The position numbers were made by a program, and so were the translations under genes. Below are positions 21,303 through 26,607 of a DNA stretch of 26,607 bases, piece after piece. The notes beneath the pieces were generated by a model. That model ran no database searches. It had not been told where the DNA came from and saw only the letters and a program-made list of their open reading frames with translations. Location of the stretch: positions 1-26,607 of the forward strand of contig FR887821.1 of assembly GCA_000432735.1 (NCBI GenBank). The letters run 5' to 3'. The first letter of the stretch is position 1; each line of letters begins with the position of its first letter. Source of the DNA: Bacteroides sp. CAG:443 (GTDB taxonomy: Bacteria; Bacteroidota; Bacteroidia; Bacteroidales; Bacteroidaceae).

Positions 21303-22607
21303 ATGGACTTTAACAAACTAACTCCCATCGTCAACAAGCCGAATGGCTGGGCTCTGATGCCGCTTGTAGTATTTCTTTGCCTGTATCTGGTAACGTCACT
21401 CATCGTAAACGATTTTTATAAAGTTCCCATCACAGTAGCCTTCATGGTAGCCTCCATCTATGCTGTAGCCACGACAAAGGGGTTAAGCCTCAACGACCGA
21501 ATTCTACAATTCTCATCGGGAGCAGCCAACAAGAACATCATGCTGATGCTGTGGATATTCATTCTGGCAGGAGCCTTCGCACAATCGGCCAAGGCAATGG
21601 GCGCAATCGATGCAACGGTGAACCTGACACTGTTGCTGCTTCCCGACAACCTGCTGCTGGCAGGAATCTTTTTGGCTTCTTGCTTTATATCGTTATCCAT
21701 CGGAACCTCGGTAGGAACCATTGTAGCCCTTGTACCCGTAGCGGCAGGTATCGCTGCAAAAACAGACGTCAATCTGGCATTTATGACAGCACTTGTCATC
21801 GGAGGTGCCTTCTTCGGCGATAATCTTTCGTTTATTTCCGACACGACGATAGCCGCCACCCGCACGCAAGGATGCGTCATGCGCGACAAGTTCCGGGTAA
21901 ACTTCATGATTGCCGTCCCGGCTGCCCTGCTTGTCTTTATCTATTATATCATCTATGGCGTACACGTTGAATCGGCAAACGAGATACAATCCATCGAATG
22001 GGCCAAAGTAATCCCTTACCTCATCGTATTGGGAACGGCCATTGCCGGTATGAACGTCACGCTGGTACTGCTGCTCGGTCTGCTTTCTACCGGTGTTATC
22101 GGCCTTATATATGGCAGTTTCGACCTGTTTGGCTGGTTCGCCTCCATGGGAGAAGGTATCACAGGTATGGGTGAACTGATCATCATTACCCTGATGGCAG
22201 GAGGCATGCTTGAGCTGATTCGCTTCAACGGAGGAGTCGATTACATCCTGCACCGCCTGACACAGCACGTAAAGAACAAAAGAGGTGCTGAACTAAGCAT
22301 CGCGGCATTGGTCAGCCTTGCCAATTTCTGCACAGCGAACAATACGATAGCCATCATCACGGTAGGGCCTCTGGCAAACAATATTGCCGAACAATTTAAG
22401 GTGGACAAACGAAAAAGTGCCAGCGTCCTCGATATTTTTTCATGCGTCGTGCAAGGAATTATCCCCTACGGAGCACAAATGCTGATAGCAGCAGAGCTGA
22501 CACAATTATCCCCCATCAGCATCATCGGCTATCTGTATTACCCTATAACACTAGGCATTATAGCTCTTTTAAGCATTCTTTTCCGCTATCCGAAGAGATA
22601 CTCTTAA
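21303..22607 (+). CDS. NhaC-family Na+/H+ antiporter-like carrier in the altronate locus
   Basis: A 434-residue polytopic membrane protein with about eleven hydrophobic segments. The family signature GGAFFGDNLSFISDTTIAA (167-185) matches the NhaC motif built around FGD..S..SDTT, and FISLSIGTSVGTIVALVPVA (128-147) is the paired re-entrant region. Conserved acidic residues D173 and D180 are candidate ion-binding sites. Members exchange Na+ for H+ or for metabolites such as malate/lactate (MleN). Here it is next to uxaA with no other transporter in the locus, so it may import altronate or a hexuronate with Na+, or adjust ion balance during acid uptake; this is inference. ATG 21303 is preceded by the hairpin at 21230-21271. 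Confidence 0.85.
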   Translation: MDFNKLTPIVNKPNGWALMPLVVFLCLYLVTSLIVNDFYKVPITVAFMVASIYAVATTKGLSLNDRILQFSSGAANKNIMLMLWIFILAGAFAQSAKAMGAIDATVNLTLLLLPDNLLLAGIFLASCFISLSIGTSVGTIVALVPVAAGIAAKTDVNLAFMTALVIGGAFFGDNLSFISDTTIAATRTQGCVMRDKFRVNFMIAVPAALLVFIYYIIYGVHVESANEIQSIEWAKVIPYLIVLGTAIAGMNVTLVLLLGLLSTGVIGLIYGSFDLFGWFASMGEGITGMGELIIITLMAGGMLELIRFNGGVDYILHRLTQHVKNKRGAELSIAALVSLANFCTANNTIAIITVGPLANNIAEQFKVDKRKSASVLDIFSCVVQGIIPYGAQMLIAAELTQLSPISIIGYLYYPITLGIIALLSILFRYPKRYS

Positions 22608-22659
22608 CGATTCCAACAAGCATAAAAGACAGTTTTCTTACAAAAAACTGGTCAATATA

Positions 22660-22690
22660 TTTGCAGGAATAAAAAAAAGTAGTACCTTTG
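22660..22690 (+). promoter_or_regulatory. tRNA operon promoter
   Basis: TTTG (22660-22663), 19 bp, TACCTTTG (22683-22690): a complete Bacteroides vegetative promoter, 37 bp upstream of tRNA-Asp. Confidence 0.85.
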
Positions 22691-22727
22691 CACTCGCAAT
22701 CGAGAGAGATAGCGAACAAAGAAATTT

Positions 22728-22801
22728 GGTGCGTTAGTTCAGTTGGTTAGAATACATGCCTGTCACGCATGGGGTCACGGGTTCGAGTCCCGTACGCACC
22801 G
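22728..22801 (+). tRNA. tRNA-Asp (GTC)
   Basis: A 74-nt cloverleaf. Acceptor stem GGTGCGT (22728-22734) pairs with ACGCACC (22794-22800), discriminator G 22801. Anticodon stem CATGC/GCATG encloses CTGTCAC with GTC at 22762-22764. The T loop GTTCGAGTCC is standard. CCA is not encoded. It is close in sequence to E. coli tRNA-Asp. Confidence 0.97.
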
Positions 22802-22855
22802 CTCTTTTAGAAAGAGAAATTTGGAAAGCTCTGATTCTATTAAGAATCGGGGGAT

Positions 22856-22929
<74 letters not shown>

Positions 22930-22932
22930 CAG

Positions 22933-22963
22933 AAAAGCGGTTACTTCGGTAATCGCTTTTTTT
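22933..22963 (+). terminator. tRNA operon terminator
   Basis: AAAAGCGGTTAC (22933-22944), TTCG tetraloop, GTAATCGCTTTT (22949-22960) with one G-U pair, then TTT: a compact intrinsic terminator directly after tRNA-Arg. Confidence 0.9.
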
Positions 22964-23060
22964 GTTATTTATCAAAAATATTATTTTCAAAGAAAAAGAT
23001 AATAAACTCTTTTATATTCAACATTTTTTTACTACATTAGTAGAATTAAATGTAACAACT

Positions 23061-23651
23061 ATGGATATGCGCATTTTTCAAGTAAAATCAAATAAGGCGC
23101 TTCCGCATACGGGAAGTATTCTTATTGCTTCCCCTTTATTATATGATTATCATTTTGCCCGTTCAGTCGTCCTGATGGTAACACATAATTCAGAAGGAAG
23201 CATGGGCATTGTGATGAATAAAGACTTCAGATACCACATATCACTCAATCAACTTGTTCCTAACCTGGAATCGGCTCCCTCCATTCCTGTATACAAAGGC
23301 GGACCGGTAGACAGGAACACAATCTTCTTTTTGCATACGCTTCCCGAACTAGAAGGTTCTTTTCCACTGGGAAACGGACTATACCTGAACGGAGATTTCG
23401 AAAACGTCCAGCAATACATTCTGGCAGGCAACCCCATCGAAGGGCACATACGCTTCTTTGCTGGATATGCCGGATGGAACAATGAACAGCTTCAAAAGGA
23501 AATAAACGAAGATTCGTGGATGATAGGTGAAACCAGCAAACAGCATCTGCTGAACGAAAATTACCGGGAATTATGGCAGACCAGCATGAACGAACTGGGA
23601 AATCCCTATCGGCTCTGGGCTAAATACCCGCAATATCCTTCATGCAATTAA
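23061..23651 (+). CDS. YqgE/AlgH family protein
   Basis: A 196-residue member of the YqgE/AlgH family (DUF179). Conserved blocks are GSILIASPLLYDYHFARSVV, HNSEGSMGIVMNK, YKGGPVDRNTIFFLHT and RFFAGYAGWNNEQLQ, all in the expected order and length. The family is cytosolic and of uncertain role; AlgH was named from alginate regulation in Pseudomonas, but no mechanism is established. The reading frame runs back to 22962, yet the first 33 residues are Ile/Phe/Lys-rich, overlap the T tract after the tRNAs and lack family similarity, so ATG 23061 is chosen. The gene's last 12 bases overlap the end of the convergent GNAT gene. Confidence 0.9.
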   Translation: MDMRIFQVKSNKALPHTGSILIASPLLYDYHFARSVVLMVTHNSEGSMGIVMNKDFRYHISLNQLVPNLESAPSIPVYKGGPVDRNTIFFLHTLPELEGSFPLGNGLYLNGDFENVQQYILAGNPIEGHIRFFAGYAGWNNEQLQKEINEDSWMIGETSKQHLLNENYRELWQTSMNELGNPYRLWAKYPQYPSCN

Positions 23652-24179
23652 AGGATTCAGCTTCTGTAACAGGCACACATCCTGATAACCGTCACTTGTA
23701 TACAGCCAGTCTTTCAGTACTCCCGTCATATCATAGCCCGAAGAATGAAAAAGATTCAGGCAGGCTGTGTTTTCTTTCTGAATATATGCATACAACTGAT
23801 GTATGCCCAGAAACCTGAAGCAATAGCGCTCCATGAGCGATAATGCTACCCGACCTATACCCCTGCGGCGGAACTCTTCGAGCACAACAATGCCCAGTTC
23901 TGCACGGCGGTGGCGAGGGTCGAAAGAAAAGACATCGATGGCCCCTGCCGCTTCTCCACCATAAAGTTCGATAATCAGCCGAAGCTGACCGTCGGTATAG
24001 ATATCGTTTGAATTTTCGGCAATGTATCTTTCCAACTGAAAGCGGGAATAAGGACTTGTCACATTTCCATGCTGCCACAATGATTCATCATTTTCCATTC
24101 TGTCCAGCAGTTCCAGATCTTCCGGCTCCACAGCCCGGAGTCTGACCTCCTCAGTATGTAAAAAAGCCGTTTCCATCAT
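23640..24179 (-). CDS. GNAT-family N-acetyltransferase
   Basis: A 179-residue GNAT with the RimJ/RimL/SpeG-like layout. It starts RLRAVEPEDLELLDRMEND, and the acetyl-CoA motif A is ELGIVVLEEFRRRGIGRVAL (95-114, RRRGIGR 104-110); the end LFHSSGYDMTGVLKDWLY is typical of this subgroup. It transfers acetyl from acetyl-CoA to an amine; ribosomal-protein N-termini, polyamines and small amines are all known substrates in relatives, and nothing here decides. Its ATG overlaps the stop of the upstream membrane-protein gene (24176-24179), so the two are coupled; a second Met follows at once (24176). Confidence 0.88.
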   Translation of the reverse strand: MMETAFLHTEEVRLRAVEPEDLELLDRMENDESLWQHGNVTSPYSRFQLERYIAENSNDIYTDGQLRLIIELYGGEAAGAIDVFSFDPRHRRAELGIVVLEEFRRRGIGRVALSLMERYCFRFLGIHQLYAYIQKENTACLNLFHSSGYDMTGVLKDWLYTSDGYQDVCLLQKLNPLIA

Positions 24180-24637
24180 ACACGCTCCTCATTATTACGC
24201 AGATCGAGTTCAGCCATCATGCGCTCCCGCCCCGGTACACAAAACAAAGAAGCCACCAGTACCATTCCGGCACACAGCAAGCCTGTCGTATCCATTGTCC
24301 AGTAATAAACGGACAGATTGACCAGCGCCGCAACCAGCAGCAGGCAGACGCGCACTTCATTCCAGCGACGATAACTCTTCAAAGCCTCCAGTAGCGGCAG
24401 CGTGCGTACATACTTCGTCAGCGACAAGCTGAACAGACGAAGCGACAAAGGTATCAATCCCACAGCAAGCAGAATACCCAACACCTGCAACATATATCCC
24501 GTACGAGCATCGTCCGTCAGCACACCCTGCGGAAGAATGTCGCACTCATACAATACAATCAATATGATACACAGTGCCCACAACAGAGCAAACTCCACTT
24601 TCAGACACCTCAATAACTGCGTAATTTTCTTTTCCAT
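24176..24637 (-). CDS. Conserved small membrane protein of unknown function
   Basis: A 153-residue protein (from ATG 24637) with four hydrophobic segments: LLWALCIILIVLYEC, LQVLGILLAVGLIPLSL, VCLLLVAALVNLSVYYW and LLCAGMVLVASLFC. A basic stretch before the first helix (MEKKITQLLRCLK) suggests a cytoplasmic N-terminus. The C-terminus is charged and short. I recognise no family and assign no function. It follows recR by 12 bp (an alternative ATG at 24649 directly abuts the recR stop) and overlaps the GNAT start by four bases, so recR, this gene and GNAT form one unit. Confidence 0.75.
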   Translation of the reverse strand: MEKKITQLLRCLKVEFALLWALCIILIVLYECDILPQGVLTDDARTGYMLQVLGILLAVGLIPLSLRLFSLSLTKYVRTLPLLEALKSYRRWNEVRVCLLLVAALVNLSVYYWTMDTTGLLCAGMVLVASLFCVPGRERMMAELDLRNNEERV

Positions 24638-24649
24638 ACCCCAATACAT

Positions 24650-25267
24650 TTACATTGTTCCGGTAAATACCGTACGATTTACGATCGAACGTCCCAAAGT
24701 AACCTCATCCGTATACTCCAGTTCATCGCCAATCGATATACCTCTGGCAATCATCGTCAGCTTCACATCGTAAGGAGCCAGTTTGCGGAAGATATAAAAG
24801 TTGGTTGTATCTCCCTCCATGGTCGAGCTCAAGGCAAGAATCACCTCCTTCACCGTGCCCGATTTCACACGATCCACCAGGCTGTCTATCTGCAAATCCG
24901 AAGGACCGATACCATCCATCGGAGAAATAACTCCCCCCAATACATGATACAATCCCTTGTACTGCTGCGTATTTTCCACAGCCATCACATCGCGGATATT
25001 CTCCACCACACAGACCGTCGAAGCATCCCGTGAAGGATTCGAACAAATCTGGCAGACATCCGTGTCGGATATATTATGGCAAACCTTACAATATTTCACT
25101 TCACGCTTCAACTTGATGACAGCGTTGCCAAATGCTTCTACAGTCTGCAAATCCTGACGAAGCAGGTGCAGCACCAGCCTCATGGCTGTTTTTCTTCCGA
25201 TGCCGGGAAGCTTGGCAAACTCCCCTACTGCTTTTTCCAATAAAACAGACGGATATTGTTGATTCAT
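24650..25267 (-). CDS. recR: Recombination mediator RecR
   Basis: A 205-residue RecR, close to the usual 200. Seen in order: helix-hairpin-helix around LPGIGRKTAMRLVLHLL (20-36), the four-cysteine zinc finger C60, C63, C72 and C75 in CKVCHNISDTDVCQIC, and a Toprim domain (about 83-170) with VVENIRDVMAVE and ILALSSTMEGDTT, followed by the C-terminal GISIGDELEYTDEVTLGRS. RecR with RecO and RecF loads RecA on gapped DNA. It heads a three-gene minus-strand unit. A minus-strand -7 box TATTTTTG lies at 25288-25295. Confidence 0.97.
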   Translation of the reverse strand: MNQQYPSVLLEKAVGEFAKLPGIGRKTAMRLVLHLLRQDLQTVEAFGNAVIKLKREVKYCKVCHNISDTDVCQICSNPSRDASTVCVVENIRDVMAVENTQQYKGLYHVLGGVISPMDGIGPSDLQIDSLVDRVKSGTVKEVILALSSTMEGDTTNFYIFRKLAPYDVKLTMIARGISIGDELEYTDEVTLGRSIVNRTVFTGTM

Positions 25268-25287
25268 TTATTCTTTCAATTTACCGA

Positions 25288-25295
25288 CAAAAATA
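25288..25295 (-). promoter_or_regulatory. -7 box for recR
   Basis: Minus strand 25295-25288 reads TATTTTTG, matching TAnnTTTG, about 20 bases upstream of the recR ATG, so the leader would be only about 10-15 bases. No TTTG at -33. The remaining gap (25296-25540) shows no gene I can support. Confidence 0.45.
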
Positions 25296-25543
25296 CAAAA
25301 AAAATCCAACTCCGCTTTACAACCAGCGGGAAACCTCCATCTATTTCAGTTACCTGATGCCTCCTTGCTCCTTCAGCCTCGCCTTACCGCAAAACGCCGA
25401 TAAAGCAGAAAGCCCGCCAGCACAGAGTACAATACACCTCAGAAGCAGCAACAGGAAGAGAAGGCACTACGAAATGTTAAAAAACTGATTTTAAACATAA
25501 AAAATTCTTTTTGTAAGGTATTCACTGTTTCAAGAAAACTATC

Positions 25544-25551
25544 TATTTTTG
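25544..25551 (+). promoter_or_regulatory. -7 box for the TPR protein gene
   Basis: TATTTTTG at 25544-25551 fits TAnnTTTG, 35 bases upstream of ATG 25587. The -33 position lacks TTTG. It supports the 25587 start over the GTG at 25551, which lies in the box. Confidence 0.5.
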
Positions 25552-25586
25552 TGCCCGAACATAAAAACAACTACAAATCAAATACA

Positions 25587-26189
25587 ATGAAAACATTAAT
25601 ACTCATCGCAGCATGTTGCCTGTTGGCAATCGGCCAGATACAAGGAAAAGATTTCAGCCGTCCGGAAAGTTCCAATTATATAAAAGGAGTAGAAGCTCTG
25701 AACGCAGGCAACGCAGAAAAGGCTTACCAATACCTGAATGAAGAAATCACCCAAAACCCCGACAACGGATATGCACATTGCTATATGGCGCTGGTATGTA
25801 ATTTTTACGGCGACATGAAGCTGGCACTGTATGCCGCCAACGAAGGAGTGAAACTGATTCCGGAAGAAGATACCGAATACCGCTCGTTTGCCTATTATAC
25901 CCGCGGCACACTTTACATGAACGCACAGGCATACGATCTGGCAGAGAAAGATCTGGATGAAGCCATCCGTCTGACTCCCTCCGACGTGGAAAACTATAAG
26001 ACCCGTGCCGAAATCCATATGGACAAAGGCGATTACGATGATTCACTTGCCGACCTTCAGACTGCTATCAAGCTCGACAGCCATGCCGATGTATACGACC
26101 TGATGATGCAGCTGTTGGAAGCTAATCCTGATCCGGCTTTCTTCGACAAAGTGACCTCCTGCTATCAGGGAGTAACTGCCAACAGATAA
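25587..26189 (+). CDS. Exported TPR-repeat protein
   Basis: A 200-residue protein. The N-terminus MKTLILIAACCLLAIGQIQG is a signal peptide, then the mature part begins KDFSRPESSNYIKG. Tetratricopeptide repeats follow at about 25-58 (IKGVEALNAGNAEKAYQYL), 60-95 (NGYAHCYMALVCNFYGDMKL), 100-135 (RSFAYYTRGTLYMNAQAYDL) and 135-165 (YKTRAEIHMDKGDYDDSLAD), with the usual small/large residue spacing. TPR folds bind proteins; the partner is unknown. The cysteine pair at 10-11 sits too early for a confident lipobox. It has its own -7 box and terminator, so it is monocistronic. Confidence 0.85.
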   Translation: MKTLILIAACCLLAIGQIQGKDFSRPESSNYIKGVEALNAGNAEKAYQYLNEEITQNPDNGYAHCYMALVCNFYGDMKLALYAANEGVKLIPEEDTEYRSFAYYTRGTLYMNAQAYDLAEKDLDEAIRLTPSDVENYKTRAEIHMDKGDYDDSLADLQTAIKLDSHADVYDLMMQLLEANPDPAFFDKVTSCYQGVTANR

Positions 26190-26223
26190 GATTTCAGACA
26201 TATCAACTTATTATTTCGATACG

Positions 26224-26264
26224 GGAAGAGCAGAAAACATACTTACTGCTCTTCCTTTTCTTTT
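26224..26264 (+). terminator. Terminator of the TPR protein gene
   Basis: GGAAGAGCAG (26224-26233) pairs perfectly with CTGCTCTTCC (26246-26255) around a 12-base loop, then TTTTCTTTT (26256-26264). It begins 34 bp after the stop. The rest of the gap up to the next promoter holds nothing recognisable. Confidence 0.88.
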
Positions 26265-26459
26265 GTCCACACGGCTAGACAGCCACCTGTCCGCCATGCT
26301 TCCAAGCCCCACACAGCTAATGCTTCGAAAACATCCTTTCCTGATTTTGCCGGAATCAAACAGCCAACACAACGATAAATCCGATAACCTTTTGTCCTGA
26401 TTTCAGCCCGTATTCAGGACAAACCGCATATCGGTAAACATATCTTCTGACTTTTTGAT

Positions 26460-26490
26460 TTTGGAACAACCGATTTATTTGCTATTTTTG
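26460..26490 (+). promoter_or_regulatory. Promoter of the POT transporter gene
   Basis: TTTG (26460-26463), 19 bp, TATTTTTG (26483-26490): a full match to the Bacteroides consensus. Expected start about 26497, 41 bases before ATG 26538. Confidence 0.8.
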
Positions 26491-26537
26491 CAACGTTTTT
26501 TACTATAACAACGAACATTTTATCAAAATAGAAGCAA

Positions 26538-26607
26538 ATGAATCAGACAAAAGGACATCCGAAAGGACTTTATTTACTCTTTGTAACTGAGATGTGGGAG
26601 CGGTTCA
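26538..26607 (+). CDS. POT-family peptide transporter, 5' end only
   Basis: Only 23 codons are present before the window ends, reading MNQTKGHPKGLYLLFVTEMW followed by ERF. The pattern HPKGLYxLFxTEMWERF is the well-known N-terminus of proton-dependent oligopeptide transporters (POT/PTR, DtpT-like), including the E-x-x-E-R motif (here E18, E21, R22) needed for proton coupling. These import di- and tripeptides with protons through the inner membrane. ATG 26538 is supported by a perfect promoter at 26460-26490. Confidence 0.88.
   Translation, partial: MNQTKGHPKGLYLLFVTEMWERF

Noticed and set aside
22962..23060. 33-residue N-terminal extension of the YqgE protein
   Set aside because: Overlaps the T tract of the tRNA terminator and is not conserved; ATG 23061 fits the family.
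25132..25488. 118-codon plus-strand frame running from inside recR into the gap
   Set aside because: Overlaps recR, has no upstream signal and no conserved pattern; the gap itself shows no gene.

Overview
The window looks like a chromosomal segment of a gut Bacteroidales species, most likely Bacteroidaceae (Bacteroides or Phocaeicola). The evidence is the gene content: a TamL-type Omp85 lipoprotein, a DUF4296 lipoprotein next to lspA, a degenerate DksA/TraR-like protein after a long type 2 ileS, and Bacteroides-style LacI regulation of sugar-acid genes. The promoters agree, with repeated TAnnTTTG -7 boxes and, in the best cases, TTTG 19 bp upstream. I cannot resolve the species. I see no insertion sequence, prophage, CRISPR array, rRNA or obviously transferred island. 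Most of this is core chromosome.

Layout. 1-319: non-coding, starting inside terminator-like structure. 320-616: small thioredoxin with a very large terminator hairpin. 824-2820 (minus): udk and an MltF-like lytic transglycosylase, coupled by an ATGA overlap. 2887-3675 (plus): a Dabb protein and a hotdog thioesterase. 3898-4809 (minus): a DUF368/PopT-type lipid-carrier transporter. 4921-5433: thiol peroxidase. 5702-8252 (minus): tamL and a small downstream protein. 8360-9133: SpoU-type RNA methyltransferase. 9125-15093 (minus): ileS, DksA-like protein, lspA, DUF4296 lipoprotein and a 108-residue protein, the last three chained by ATGA overlaps. 15350-16258: AEC-family carrier. 16632-22607: a sugar-acid locus, with eda and kdgK on the minus strand and lacI-type regulator, uxaA and an NhaC-family carrier on the plus strand. 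22728-22929: tRNA-Asp(GTC) and tRNA-Arg(TCT) behind a textbook Bacteroides promoter. 23061-23651: YqgE/AlgH. 23640-25267 (minus): recR, a four-helix membrane protein and a GNAT acetyltransferase. 25587-26189: exported TPR protein. 26538-end: start of a POT-family peptide transporter.

How the genes work together. The sugar-acid locus covers the lower half of galacturonate catabolism: altronate to KDG (UxaA), KDG to KDPG (KdgK), KDPG to pyruvate plus glyceraldehyde 3-phosphate (Eda). A LacI-type regulator sits at the divergent promoter. The isomerase (UxaC) and tagaturonate reductase (UxaB) are not here. Envelope biogenesis recurs across the window: TamL, PopT-like transporter, LspA, DUF4296 lipoprotein, MltF-like transglycosylase.

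The most notable observation is in ileS. The class I signature HxGH reads G-I-H-H (residues 57-60), with first and third positions swapped. This matches a type 2 IleRS variant that, as I recall, is associated with extreme mupirocin resistance. Other points worth a second look are the DksA-like protein that keeps one of four zinc cysteines, an NhaC-like carrier placed where a uronate importer would be expected, face-to-face promoters between udk and the Dabb gene, and two TTTGTACAAA palindromes exactly 21 bp apart in an otherwise gene-free 370-bp stretch.
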